Positions 16,032 to 23,286 of a DNA stretch of 64,000 nt are shown in pieces. The notes beneath the pieces are model-generated. The model was given only the letters and a program-made list of their open reading frames with translations. It was not told the DNA's origin and did not search any database. Position numbers and translations under genes: made by a program. The stretch is taken from positions 6,634,001-6,698,000 of the forward strand of contig NZ_CP154796.1 in assembly GCF_039566955.1 (NCBI RefSeq), in the 5' to 3' direction. This DNA is from Micromonospora sp. DSM 45708. Its GTDB lineage: Bacteria > Actinomycetota > Actinomycetes > Mycobacteriales > Micromonosporaceae. Within the stretch, counting starts at the first letter, position 1. Each line of letters opens with the position of its first letter.

Positions 16032-17012
16032 TCAGTACCCTAGCCGCCCCCGGAAGTACGCGATGGTGCGTCCGAGGCCGTCTTCGGGCGTCACGCTCGG
16101 CTCGTATCCGAGCAGCTCACGGGCGAGCGTCAGGTCCGGGCGGCGCATCTCCGGGTCGTCCGAGGCGCGAGTGATGTAGCTCACCTCGGAGGAGCTTCCG
16201 GTGAGTGACACGATCGTCTCAGCCAGTTGCCGCATCGACATCTCGTGCTCGGTGCCGCAGTTGATCGGGCCGGTCTGCGTCGAGTCGAGCAGCAGCAGGA
16301 TGCCCCGCACCAGGTCGTCGACGTAGCAGATGGAGCGCGTCTGGTTGCCGGTGCCGTGCACCGTGATCGGCTCGCCGCGCAGCGCCTGGGAGATGAACGT
16401 CGGGATGGCCCGGCCGTCGTCCGGCCGCATCCGCGGGCCGTACGTGTTGAAGATCCGGACGATCGCGGTGTCCGTGCCCCGGCTGCGGTGGTACGCCATG
16501 GTGGCGGCCTCGGAGAAGCGCTTCGCCTCGTCGTAGACGCTCCGGATGCCGATCGGGTTGACGTTGCCCCAGTACGTCTCGCGCTGCGGGTGCTCCTTCG
16601 GGTCCCCGTACGCCTCGGAGGTGGAGGCCATCAGGAACCGCGCGCCGTCGGCGGTGGCGCGCTCCAGCAGCGCCAGCGTGGCCACCGAGCCCACCCGGAG
16701 GATCTCCACCGGCAACTTCTCGAAGTCGGTCGGGCTGGCCGGCGACGCCATGTGCAGGATCGCGTCGAACCGCTCGGCGATCGCCGGGTGGTCGGTCGGC
16801 AGGCCGTCGGAGATGTCCGCCTCGACCAGCGTGAACGTCGGCTTCTCGAGCAGGTGGGACACGTTGTCCTTGGAGCCGGTGACGAAGTTGTCCAGCACCA
16901 CCACCGTGCAGCCGCGCTCGACGAGCCGGTCGACCAGGTGGGACGGGACGAAGCCGGCGCCGCCGGTGACGAGGATGCGGTGTCCGGCACCGAACCGCGA
17001 GGCAACCTTCAT
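16032..17012 (-). CDS. NAD-dependent epimerase, UDP-glucuronate decarboxylase-like
   Basis: A 326-residue extended short-chain dehydrogenase. The nucleotide-binding loop reads TGGAGFVPSHL, so the third Gly of GxxGxxG is Pro. The catalytic SVYDEAKR (YxxxK) is near residue 150, preceded by the MASTSEAYGDP Ser/Thr motif. The YGPRMRPDDGRAIPTFISQAL segment is typical of UDP-xylose synthase and dTDP-glucose dehydratase relatives. It would make a nucleotide sugar such as UDP-xylose for cell-surface glycans. The start at 17012 is fixed by TAGGGT seven bases upstream. Confidence 0.82.
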   Translation of the reverse strand: MKVASRFGAGHRILVTGGAGFVPSHLVDRLVERGCTVVVLDNFVTGSKDNVSHLLEKPTFTLVEADISDGLPTDHPAIAERFDAILHMASPASPTDFEKLPVEILRVGSVATLALLERATADGARFLMASTSEAYGDPKEHPQRETYWGNVNPIGIRSVYDEAKRFSEAATMAYHRSRGTDTAIVRIFNTYGPRMRPDDGRAIPTFISQALRGEPITVHGTGNQTRSICYVDDLVRGILLLLDSTQTGPINCGTEHEMSMRQLAETIVSLTGSSSEVSYITRASDDPEMRRPDLTLARELLGYEPSVTPEDGLGRTIAYFRGRLGY

Positions 17013-17019
17013 GCCCGCC

Positions 17020-17025
17020 ACCCTA
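17020..17025 (-). promoter_or_regulatory. -10 box (TAGGGT) of the epimerase gene
   Basis: TAGGGT is seven bases before the ATG at 17012. It lies between the actP terminator hairpin and the start codon, so the epimerase is a separate transcription unit. Confidence 0.5.
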
Positions 17026-17032
17026 TACACGT

Positions 17033-17069
17033 GAGGCGGGGCCCCCGCCCGTGGCCGGGGCCCCGCCTC
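17033..17069 (-). terminator. 13-bp hairpin after actP, GGGGCCCC-type repeat
   Basis: Arms 17033-17045 and 17057-17069 (GAGGCGGGGCCCC and its complement) pair around an 11-base loop. It lies 12 bases after the actP stop and has the same core as the repeats at 8034, 8064 and 36134. Confidence 0.65.
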
Positions 17070-17081
17070 GCACCGTGTCGG

Positions 17082-18755
17082 TCAGTGCGCGCCCGCGCCG
17101 GTGAGCGAGCGCACCTCCAGCTCCGCGTACTTGTCGTCGTCGCGCTCCTTGGACAGGACCGTGCCGAGCCAGCCGCACAGGAAGCCGAACGGGATGGAGA
17201 GGATGCCCGGGTTCGACAGCGGGAACCAGTGCCAGTCGTGGTCGGGGAACATCGCCGTCGGCGCGCCGGAGACGACCGGGGAGAAGAAGACCAGCAGCAC
17301 GGCGGCGAGCAGGCCGCCGTAGATCGCCCACACCGCGCCCGAGGTGTTGAACCGCTTCCAGAACAGGCTGTAGAGGATCGCCGGCAGGTTGCCGGAGGCC
17401 GCCACCGCGAACGCCAACGCGACCAGGAACGCCACGTTCAGGCTCTGCGCGAAGATCGACAGTACGATCGAGACGGCGCCGATCACCAGCGCGGAGATCC
17501 GGGCGACGTTCACCTCCTGCCGCTCCGACGTCTGGCCGTTCTTGATGACGTTGGCGTAGAAGTCGTGCGCCAGGCTGGACGACGACGCCAGCGTCAGCCC
17601 GGCCACCACCGCGAGGATCGTGGCGAACGCGACCGCCGCGATGATCGCCAACAGTGTCGCGCCGCCCAGGTTCCCGCCGAAGAAGTCCACGCCGAGCGCC
17701 TCGGCGAGCTGCGGTGCCGCCGTGTTGCCGGCCTTGTCCTGCGCGGTGATCGCCTGCCCGCCGACGATCGCCGCCGCACCGAAGCCGAGCGCCAGCGTGA
17801 GCAGGTAGAACGCGCCGATGATGCCGATCGCCCAGAGCACGCTCTTGCGGGCCGCCCGCGCGGTCGGCACGGTGTAGAACCGGATCAGGATGTGCGGCAG
17901 GCCGGCCGTGCCGAGCACCAGCGCGATGCCGAGCGAGAGCAGGTCCATCTTGCTGTAGAACGTCTTCAGCGCGTCGCCGGGCGTCTCCACGCCGTAGCGC
18001 AACCCGGGTTCGAGGAACGCCGCGCCCTTGCCGGACGCGTCGGCGGCGTCACCGAGCAGCGAGGACAGGTTGAACTTGTACTTCGCGAGCACCAGCAGCG
18101 TCATCACCAGCGCGCCGGTCATCAGCAGGAACGCCTTGACGATCTGGACGTACGTGGTGCCCTTCATGCCGCCGACCGTGACGTAGATGATCATCAGCGC
18201 GCCGACCAGCACGATGGTGGCCACCTTCGCGGTGTCGGCGTCCATGCCGAGGAACGTGGTGCCCGGCTTGATGCCGAGCAGAAGCGCCACCAGCGCGCCG
18301 GCGCCGACCATCTGGGCCAGCAGGTAGAAGATCGACACGGTGATGGTGGAGACCGCCGCCGCGGTCCGGACCGGCCGCTGGCGCATCCGGAACGCCAGCA
18401 CGTCCGCCATCGTGTACCGGCCGGAGTTGCGCAGCAGTTCGGCGACGAGCAGCAGCGCCACCAGCCAGGCGACCAGGAAGCCGATCGAGTAGAGGAAGCC
18501 GTCGTAGCCGTAGAGGGCGATGATGCCGGCGATGCCCAGGAAGGACGCGGCGGACATGTAGTCGCCGCCGATCGCCATGCCGTTCTGGAAGCCGGAGAAG
18601 GAGCGCCCGCCGGCGTAGAAGTCGGTGGCGGTCTTGGTCTGCCGGCTGGCCCAGACCGTGATCGCCAACGTGATCGCCACGAAGATCAGGAACAGCGTGA
18701 TGGTGAGGTTCCGGGCGGTGGTGCTGCCCGCCTCAGCCGCGAGGACCGTGTTCAT
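17082..18755 (-). CDS. actP: Cation/acetate symporter (SSS family)
   Basis: A 557-residue sodium:solute symporter with about 13 membrane helices. The hallmark start TATDFYAGGRSFSGFQNGMAIGGDYMSAASFLG (about residues 43-75, given only as a landmark) and the GLPHILIRFYTV segment near residue 315 are typical of ActP/MctP acetate-pyruvate carriers. It overlaps the DUF485 gene by 23 bases, the usual yjcH-actP arrangement, so the two are co-translated. The C terminus is short and cytoplasmic. It should import acetate or another short carboxylate with sodium or protons. Confidence 0.88.
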   Translation of the reverse strand: MNTVLAAEAGSTTARNLTITLFLIFVAITLAITVWASRQTKTATDFYAGGRSFSGFQNGMAIGGDYMSAASFLGIAGIIALYGYDGFLYSIGFLVAWLVALLLVAELLRNSGRYTMADVLAFRMRQRPVRTAAAVSTITVSIFYLLAQMVGAGALVALLLGIKPGTTFLGMDADTAKVATIVLVGALMIIYVTVGGMKGTTYVQIVKAFLLMTGALVMTLLVLAKYKFNLSSLLGDAADASGKGAAFLEPGLRYGVETPGDALKTFYSKMDLLSLGIALVLGTAGLPHILIRFYTVPTARAARKSVLWAIGIIGAFYLLTLALGFGAAAIVGGQAITAQDKAGNTAAPQLAEALGVDFFGGNLGGATLLAIIAAVAFATILAVVAGLTLASSSSLAHDFYANVIKNGQTSERQEVNVARISALVIGAVSIVLSIFAQSLNVAFLVALAFAVAASGNLPAILYSLFWKRFNTSGAVWAIYGGLLAAVLLVFFSPVVSGAPTAMFPDHDWHWFPLSNPGILSIPFGFLCGWLGTVLSKERDDDKYAELEVRSLTGAGAH

Positions 18756-19101
18756 GGTTCACCTCCCCCATCTCGGCGCGGATCCGGTCGGCGACCGGGT
18801 CGATCCGCCGGTTGGCGAACCGCGAGTAGAGCCAGGCGATGACGAACGTGGAGACGAACTGGAGCAGGCCGAAGACCAGGGCGACGTTGATGTTGCCGAC
18901 CAGCTTCGTGCCCATGAATCCCCGCGCGTACGCGGAGAGGATGACGTAGAGCGCGTACCACAGGAAGAACGCGACGGTCATCGGGAAGACGAAGCCGCGC
19001 AGCGCGCGCCGCAACCCGGCGAACTCGTCCGACCGCTGAACGGCCAGGTACCGTTCCGCCGTCGACTCGGAGGGCGCGGACGCGGGAGTGTCCGTGGACA
19101 T
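18733..19101 (-). CDS. DUF485 membrane protein, symporter partner
   Basis: A 122-residue protein with two membrane helices (about residues 38-60 and 75-98) and the DUF485 pattern, including FPMTVAFFLWYALYVILSAY and the NINVALVFGLLQF second helix. DUF485 proteins accompany ActP-type symporters and are thought to help their assembly. The frame is open upstream, but MSTDTPAS after AAGGTGGTGATC is the likely start. TAGCGT at 19145-19150 would start the operon message about 40 bases upstream. Confidence 0.85.
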   Translation of the reverse strand: MSTDTPASAPSESTAERYLAVQRSDEFAGLRRALRGFVFPMTVAFFLWYALYVILSAYARGFMGTKLVGNINVALVFGLLQFVSTFVIAWLYSRFANRRIDPVADRIRAEMGEVNHEHGPRG

Positions 19102-19144
19102 CTGTGGATCACCACCTTCGCAGGCGTGGGGGTATTTTCCGGGC

Positions 19145-19150
19145 ACGCTA
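19145..19150 (-). promoter_or_regulatory. -10 box (TAGCGT) of the DUF485-actP operon
   Basis: TAGCGT is 44 bases upstream of the DUF485 ATG, leaving a 5' leader of about 37 bases with a purine-rich ribosome site. Confidence 0.4.
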
Positions 19151-19266
19151 GAGAGCGCACTCCCCGCCGCGAAAGGCTCAGCCGCGTCCCGGGCGACACC
19201 TGCGCCCAACGGCACCCCGGCTGCGCCCAGTGACCCAGATCACTCCGCTAACCGGTCCCCCACGCG

Positions 19267-19803
19267 TCAGTCGGTCAGTTCGTGGTAGCGGCCTCGGTAG
19301 TGCAGGAGGGGAGTGGTCTCCCCGGGCAGGTCGACCGTCTCGATGGTGGCCTCGACCAGCAGGCCCCAGCCGTACTCCCGGGCCGCGTCGAGGCGGCAGC
19401 CGGCCCAGCCGCCCGCGTCCGCCGGCACCGGCCCGTACGGCGTCTCGGTCCACGCGTCCAGCGCGAACAGGCCGCCGGGCGACGGGAAGAGGCCGGCGAA
19501 GCGGTCGGCGAGCTGCCGGTGGCGCGGGCCCAGCGGCGCGACCGCGAACCGACCGACGTCCTCGACCGCCGCCCACAGCTCCGACTCCGCGTCGACCAGG
19601 CCGAGCAGCCGGTCCGGCTCCCCCTCCGCGACCAGCGTGGAGGAGACGGTGAGCCCGGCCGGGCCGGGCGCGGTCCAGAGCGTCACCGGGGCGGCCAGCC
19701 GGCCACGCAGTCGCCGCACCGGCGAGCGCTGCCCGGCCGGCACCGCGAACGGATCGGTGTGGTGGATCTCGGCACCCGGCTGCTCATGATTCACGTGAAA
19801 CAT
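19267..19803 (-). CDS. Flavin reductase family protein
   Basis: A 178-residue protein of the FMN-binding split-barrel flavin reductase type, with the VTLWTAPGPAGLTVSSTLVAEGEPDRLLG core and a C-terminal barrel strand. It lacks the strongest reductase motifs, so the family call is moderate. The start is ambiguous: an in-frame ATG at 19908 exists, but the domain needs only the ATG at 19803. That ATG is part of a parS-like 16-mer, and codons 1-5 (MFHVN) are encoded by it. No ribosome binding site is clear at either position. Confidence 0.65.
   Translation of the reverse strand: MFHVNHEQPGAEIHHTDPFAVPAGQRSPVRRLRGRLAAPVTLWTAPGPAGLTVSSTLVAEGEPDRLLGLVDAESELWAAVEDVGRFAVAPLGPRHRQLADRFAGLFPSPGGLFALDAWTETPYGPVPADAGGWAGCRLDAAREYGWGLLVEATIETVDLPGETTPLLHYRGRYHELTD
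19787..19802. other. parS-like centromere site
   Basis: Read on the minus strand the site is TGTTTCACGTGAATCA, matching 15 of 16 bases of the bacterial parS consensus TGTTTCACGTGAAACA. ParB dimers load at such sites, which in actinobacteria cluster around the replication origin. Here the site covers the first codons of the flavin reductase gene. Only this copy was noticed in the window. Confidence 0.6.
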
Positions 19804-19960
19804 TGTGCCGCCCCGGCCCCGGGCCCAGCCGAGGAAGCGCCCATGCAGGTCGGAGGCGTCGTTGAGCTGCGCGTTCGCCTCGGCGAGCAGTCCGCCGAGG
19901 TGGAACAACAGTGCTGTCCGGTCGCCCCACCTTCACCGGGCGCCGCTCGACTGACCCGCC

Positions 19961-19966
19961 TACCCT
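19961..19966 (+). promoter_or_regulatory. -10 box (TACCCT) of the 85-residue protein gene
   Basis: TACCCT ends six bases before the ATG at 19973, matching the leaderless pattern. Confidence 0.5.
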
Positions 19967-19972
19967 GCGGGC

Positions 19973-20230
19973 ATGGCTCTCGTCCCTCCGCAGAAGCTGG
20001 CCCAGGACCGCGTCATCACCGCCGAGGCCATCCTCGGCGGTCAGGTCGACCTGCGCGCCTACCCGCACCGGCACCTGATGGTCATCGCCCGGCACAAGTG
20101 GGGCAGCAGCGGCTTCCCGCCGCTGATGGAGGCGGTAGAGCACCTGTCGAACTACGGCTGGGAACTGGTCAACGTGCTCAGCGTCGGCGACGGCCACCAC
20201 GTCTACGCCGCGATGCGCCGCACCATGTAG
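19973..20230 (+). CDS. Small conserved protein, DUF4177-like pattern
   Basis: An 85-residue soluble protein of unknown function. The second half (MEAVEHLSNYGWELVNVLSVGDGHH) has the helix followed by GWELV and strand pattern of DUF4177-type small domains, but the match is by eye only. It contains paired histidines (YPHRHLMVIARHKW). It is a short monocistronic gene with its own -10 box, divergent from the flavin reductase gene. Confidence 0.55.
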   Translation: MALVPPQKLAQDRVITAEAILGGQVDLRAYPHRHLMVIARHKWGSSGFPPLMEAVEHLSNYGWELVNVLSVGDGHHVYAAMRRTM

Positions 20231-20287
20231 TGCCTACTTCCGCCGAGGGTTCCACGGCCGGAGAATGCTCAGCTTTTTAAGTAGATT

Positions 20288-20311
20288 GCCGCCGGGCCGC
20301 CGGGCCGCCGG
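20288..20311. repeat. Three tandem 8-bp GCCGCCGG units
   Basis: Three exact copies of GCCGCCGG run directly after one another just past the SRPBCC stop codon, followed by GCGGGCGG units that can pair back to them. On the minus strand this can fold into a GC hairpin and may act as the terminator of the ABC operon. Confidence 0.5.
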
Positions 20312-20323
20312 GCGGGCGGGCGG

Positions 20324-20812
20324 CTAGGACGGCAGCGCGCGGCGGGCGGCGGCGAGCACCTCGGGGTCGGCGCAGCCGGCCGCGTACCCGGCGATCCGGC
20401 GACGGATGTCCCGCCCGAGCAGCCACCCGCCGATCCGCTCGGCCACCGGGCGCAGGAACGCCGGCCGGCACCGGAAGTTGTACCGCCAGGTGGCGACCGT
20501 GGTGTCCGGCTCCGGGCCGGGCGCGAAACGCCAGCCGCCGCCGAAGCGTTCGAAGAACCACGGCCCACGCACCATTTTCATGCCGACGGTGGTCGGCGGT
20601 GCCCAGGAGACGTACTCGCTGACCATCACCAGCCCGTGCCGCGAGCGGGTGAACGTGCGCACGCCCCGGCCCGGCCGGGTCGCGCCGTCGACGAAGTGCT
20701 GCTCGCGGACGAACGGATCCCACCGGTAGCGCACCGGGGCGACGGTCTGGGAGACGGCGAACGCCAGCTCCGGCGGGACCGGCACGGTGACGACCGCCTC
20801 GACGACCGGCAT
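20324..20812 (-). CDS. SRPBCC/polyketide-cyclase-like protein
   Basis: A 162-residue protein of the START/SRPBCC helix-grip type. It starts EAVVTVPVPPELAFAVSQ, the usual first strand and helix, and ends in a long amphipathic helix (RRIAGYAAGCADPEVLAAARR). A central WFFERFGGGWRF and TTVATWRYNFRCRPAFL match the beta-sheet of the fold. Such domains bind hydrophobic ligands. Its ATG overlaps the ABC permease stop as TGATG, making it the last gene of a three-gene operon; it could bind the cargo of that exporter. Confidence 0.7.
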   Translation of the reverse strand: MPVVEAVVTVPVPPELAFAVSQTVAPVRYRWDPFVREQHFVDGATRPGRGVRTFTRSRHGLVMVSEYVSWAPPTTVGMKMVRGPWFFERFGGGWRFAPGPEPDTTVATWRYNFRCRPAFLRPVAERIGGWLLGRDIRRRIAGYAAGCADPEVLAAARRALPS

Positions 20813-22506
20813 CAGCGCCTCGGCGTGACCGAGGCCAGCAGCTCCGGCTGCCGGCGGTCCAGCGCATCCCCGGCCAGGTAGGCCCCGAGCAGCGCCGCGC
20901 CCGCCCCGTACGCCACGCCGGCCGGCAGCGCCAGCCAGAGCCAGACGTCGCCGAGCAGGGCCGCGGCCACCACGAACGGGACGGCCGCCGCCGTCGAGGA
21001 CACCATGGACAGCAGCGTGAGCAGGCTCTTCGCGATGCCCGCGCCGGTGTTCATGGCGAACGGGTTGCTGGTCTCCGGCAGCGAGTACGCGCCGAGCACC
21101 GAGATGAACCCGTTGATCGCCAGCCCGCAGCCGTACGCGGCGAACAGCCCGCCGGCCATCACGCCGAGCCACTCCGGCCGACCCAGCACGACGGCCAGCA
21201 CCACCGCGACCACCAGGAGGATCGGCACCACGTAGAGCGAGAACGCCACCATCCGGGCGCGCAGCTCGACCCTTCCCGGCACACCGGCGACCACGTTCGC
21301 CGCGTACGCGCTGCCGTCGAAACCGAACTGGTTGGCCAGCGTCACCGAGGCGAGCACCCCGACGAAGACCATGGAGATGCTGACCAGCACCGGGGACGAG
21401 TCGGCTGCGGACTCGCCGAACGACGTTCCGGCCCCGGTGCTGAACGAGACGCCGCCCAGGTTGACCATCACCGGCACGAAAACGCCCACCACGGCGACCG
21501 TGATCAGGTTGGCCCGCCGCCGGGCGTCCCGCCACCAGTAGCGGCACTCCCGGGCGACGAGCGCGCCGAACCGGTCCCGCCGGGCCCAGCCGACCGCGCG
21601 CGGGAAGAGCTGCGCGACCGCGCCGCCCATCACGCCGCGCGGGGCCCGCGCCGGCCCGGCGCTCGCCGCGCCGACCATCGCCGACTCCAGCGACCGCGAC
21701 CACCAGAGCAGGAGTACGCCGATCGTCGCGGCGGTGACCAGCAGCTTCACCAGGGCTGTGACGACCCGGCCCTCGGCCACGTCGACGCCGGCCGTCCAGG
21801 GCGCGGCGAGCGGCGTCCAGCCGACCACCCGGGCCACCCCGGTCAGCCGGTCCCAGTCGGCGCTGCGCACCGCGGCCAGCACCAGCAACTGCAACGGCCC
21901 GAGCAGCGCGGCCAGCACCGCGAGCAGCACGGCGGCCAGGTCGCGTACCCGGCGGGACCGCAGCATGGTGGCGAACGCGCTGGTCACCGCGCGGGCCCCG
22001 GCCACGCAGACCAGCAGGCCGCCGACCGCGCCGACGGCGCCCGCCAGCGCGGCCGGCCAGCCGCCCAGCGCACCGGCGGTGACCACCAGCCCGGCCACCG
22101 TGATCAGGGTGGCCAGCGCGGGCACGCTGACCAGCGCGGCGGCGAGCAGGCCGGTGACCAGGGTGCGGCGGGAGAGCGGCAGCAGCGCGAACCGGGCCGG
22201 GTCCAGCGTCTCGTCCACGCCGAAGAAGACCAGTGGCAGCAGCAGCCAGCCGAGCGTCAGTACGCCGCCACCGAACGCGGCGGCCAGCAACGCGTACCGG
22301 GGCTCGTCGGCCAGGCCGGGCGCGGCCAGCAGGAAGAACCCGGACGCGGCGAACCAGAGCGCGAACAGCACACCCAGCACGAACAGCGCGATCCGCCACG
22401 CCTGACCACGGAAGTTGTTGCCGAGCACCCGCAGCTTCAGCCGGACGAAGTGCCGGGGCGAGACCGCCCCGGTCGGCGGCTCGACGGCGGTCACCGGGAC
22501 AGCCAC
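20812..22506 (-). CDS. ABC-2 type transporter permease
   Basis: A 564-residue integral membrane protein with about 12 predicted helices, separated by cytoplasmic loops rich in Arg (GLDRRQPELL near the C terminus). It starts after a short cytoplasmic segment (FVRLKLRVLGNNFRGQ). It overlaps the ATP-binding gene by 16 bases. The size is about twice a classical ABC-2 permease, so it may hold two repeats and act without a second permease. The substrate is unknown. Confidence 0.82.
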   Translation of the reverse strand: MAVPVTAVEPPTGAVSPRHFVRLKLRVLGNNFRGQAWRIALFVLGVLFALWFAASGFFLLAAPGLADEPRYALLAAAFGGGVLTLGWLLLPLVFFGVDETLDPARFALLPLSRRTLVTGLLAAALVSVPALATLITVAGLVVTAGALGGWPAALAGAVGAVGGLLVCVAGARAVTSAFATMLRSRRVRDLAAVLLAVLAALLGPLQLLVLAAVRSADWDRLTGVARVVGWTPLAAPWTAGVDVAEGRVVTALVKLLVTAATIGVLLLWWSRSLESAMVGAASAGPARAPRGVMGGAVAQLFPRAVGWARRDRFGALVARECRYWWRDARRRANLITVAVVGVFVPVMVNLGGVSFSTGAGTSFGESAADSSPVLVSISMVFVGVLASVTLANQFGFDGSAYAANVVAGVPGRVELRARMVAFSLYVVPILLVVAVVLAVVLGRPEWLGVMAGGLFAAYGCGLAINGFISVLGAYSLPETSNPFAMNTGAGIAKSLLTLLSMVSSTAAAVPFVVAAALLGDVWLWLALPAGVAYGAGAALLGAYLAGDALDRRQPELLASVTPRR

Positions 22507-23255
22507 GACAGCTCCTCGCCGGTCGCGGTCCGGCCGCCGACCACCTCCACGAAGACGTCCTCCAGCGACCGGTCGCCACGCACCTCGGTCAGCGTGCCGA
22601 CCCGCTTGATCGTGCCGTCGGCCAGGATCGCCACGTGCGAGCAGAGCCGCTCGACCACCTCCATCACGTGGCTGGAGAAGACCACCGTGCCACCGCCGGT
22701 CACGTACCGGTGCAGGATGTCCCGGATCAGCGCCGCCGAGACCGGGTCGACCGCCTCGAACGGCTCGTCGAGCACCAGCAGGCGCGGGCCGTGCAGCAGG
22801 GCGCAGGCCAGGCCGATCTTCTTCTTCATGCCGGCCGAGTAGTCGACCACCAGCGTGCGGCCGGCGTCGCCGAGCGCCAGCACGTCGAGCAGCTCCGCCG
22901 CCCGCTGGTCGACCACCGCCGGGTCCATGCCGCGCAGCAGACCGTGGTACGCCAGCAGCTCCGCCCCGCTCAGCCGGTCGAAGAGGCGTACGCCGTCCGG
23001 CATCACGCCGAGCAGGCTCTTCGCGCGCACCGGGTCGGCCCAGACGTCGTACCCGAGGACCCGGGCCTCACCGGCGTCGGGCCGCAGCAGGCCGACGGCC
23101 ATGGAGAGCGTGGTGGTCTTGCCGGCCCCGTTCGGGCCGAGCAGGCCGTAGAACGAGCCGGTCGGCACGGCCAGGTCGACACCGGCCACGGCGACCTTCG
23201 TGTCGAAGCGCTTGGCCAGGCCACGAAGGTGCAGGGCCGGGTGCTGATCGGTCAT
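22491..23255 (-). CDS. ABC transporter ATP-binding protein
   Basis: A 254-residue ATPase. Walker A is GPNGAGKTT near residue 39, the Q loop follows at MPDGVRL, the signature is YSAGMKKK near residue 130, Walker B is LLVLDEPFEA near residue 152, and the H loop is SSHVMEVVE. It belongs with the permease immediately downstream, forming an ABC-2 exporter. The start at 23255 (MTDQHP) has TACCGT six bases upstream; an earlier in-frame codon at 23282 would overlap the promoter. Confidence 0.9.
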   Translation of the reverse strand: MTDQHPALHLRGLAKRFDTKVAVAGVDLAVPTGSFYGLLGPNGAGKTTTLSMAVGLLRPDAGEARVLGYDVWADPVRAKSLLGVMPDGVRLFDRLSGAELLAYHGLLRGMDPAVVDQRAAELLDVLALGDAGRTLVVDYSAGMKKKIGLACALLHGPRLLVLDEPFEAVDPVSAALIRDILHRYVTGGGTVVFSSHVMEVVERLCSHVAILADGTIKRVGTLTEVRGDRSLEDVFVEVVGGRTATGEELSWLSR

Positions 23256-23261
23256 GGTCCG

Positions 23262-23267
23262 ACGGTA
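23262..23267 (-). promoter_or_regulatory. -10 box (TACCGT) of the ABC exporter operon
   Basis: TACCGT lies six bases before the ATG at 23255 and would drive the three-gene exporter/SRPBCC operon. Confidence 0.5.
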
Positions 23268-23286
23268 GCCCGCTCCGGCCACTCCC

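Noticed and set aside
16227..18842. Very long plus-strand open frame (871 codons) opposite actP and the epimerase gene
   Set aside because: It is a mirror of two well-supported minus-strand genes caused by G/C third-position bias; its composition is Arg/His/Gln/Asp-rich with no family match.
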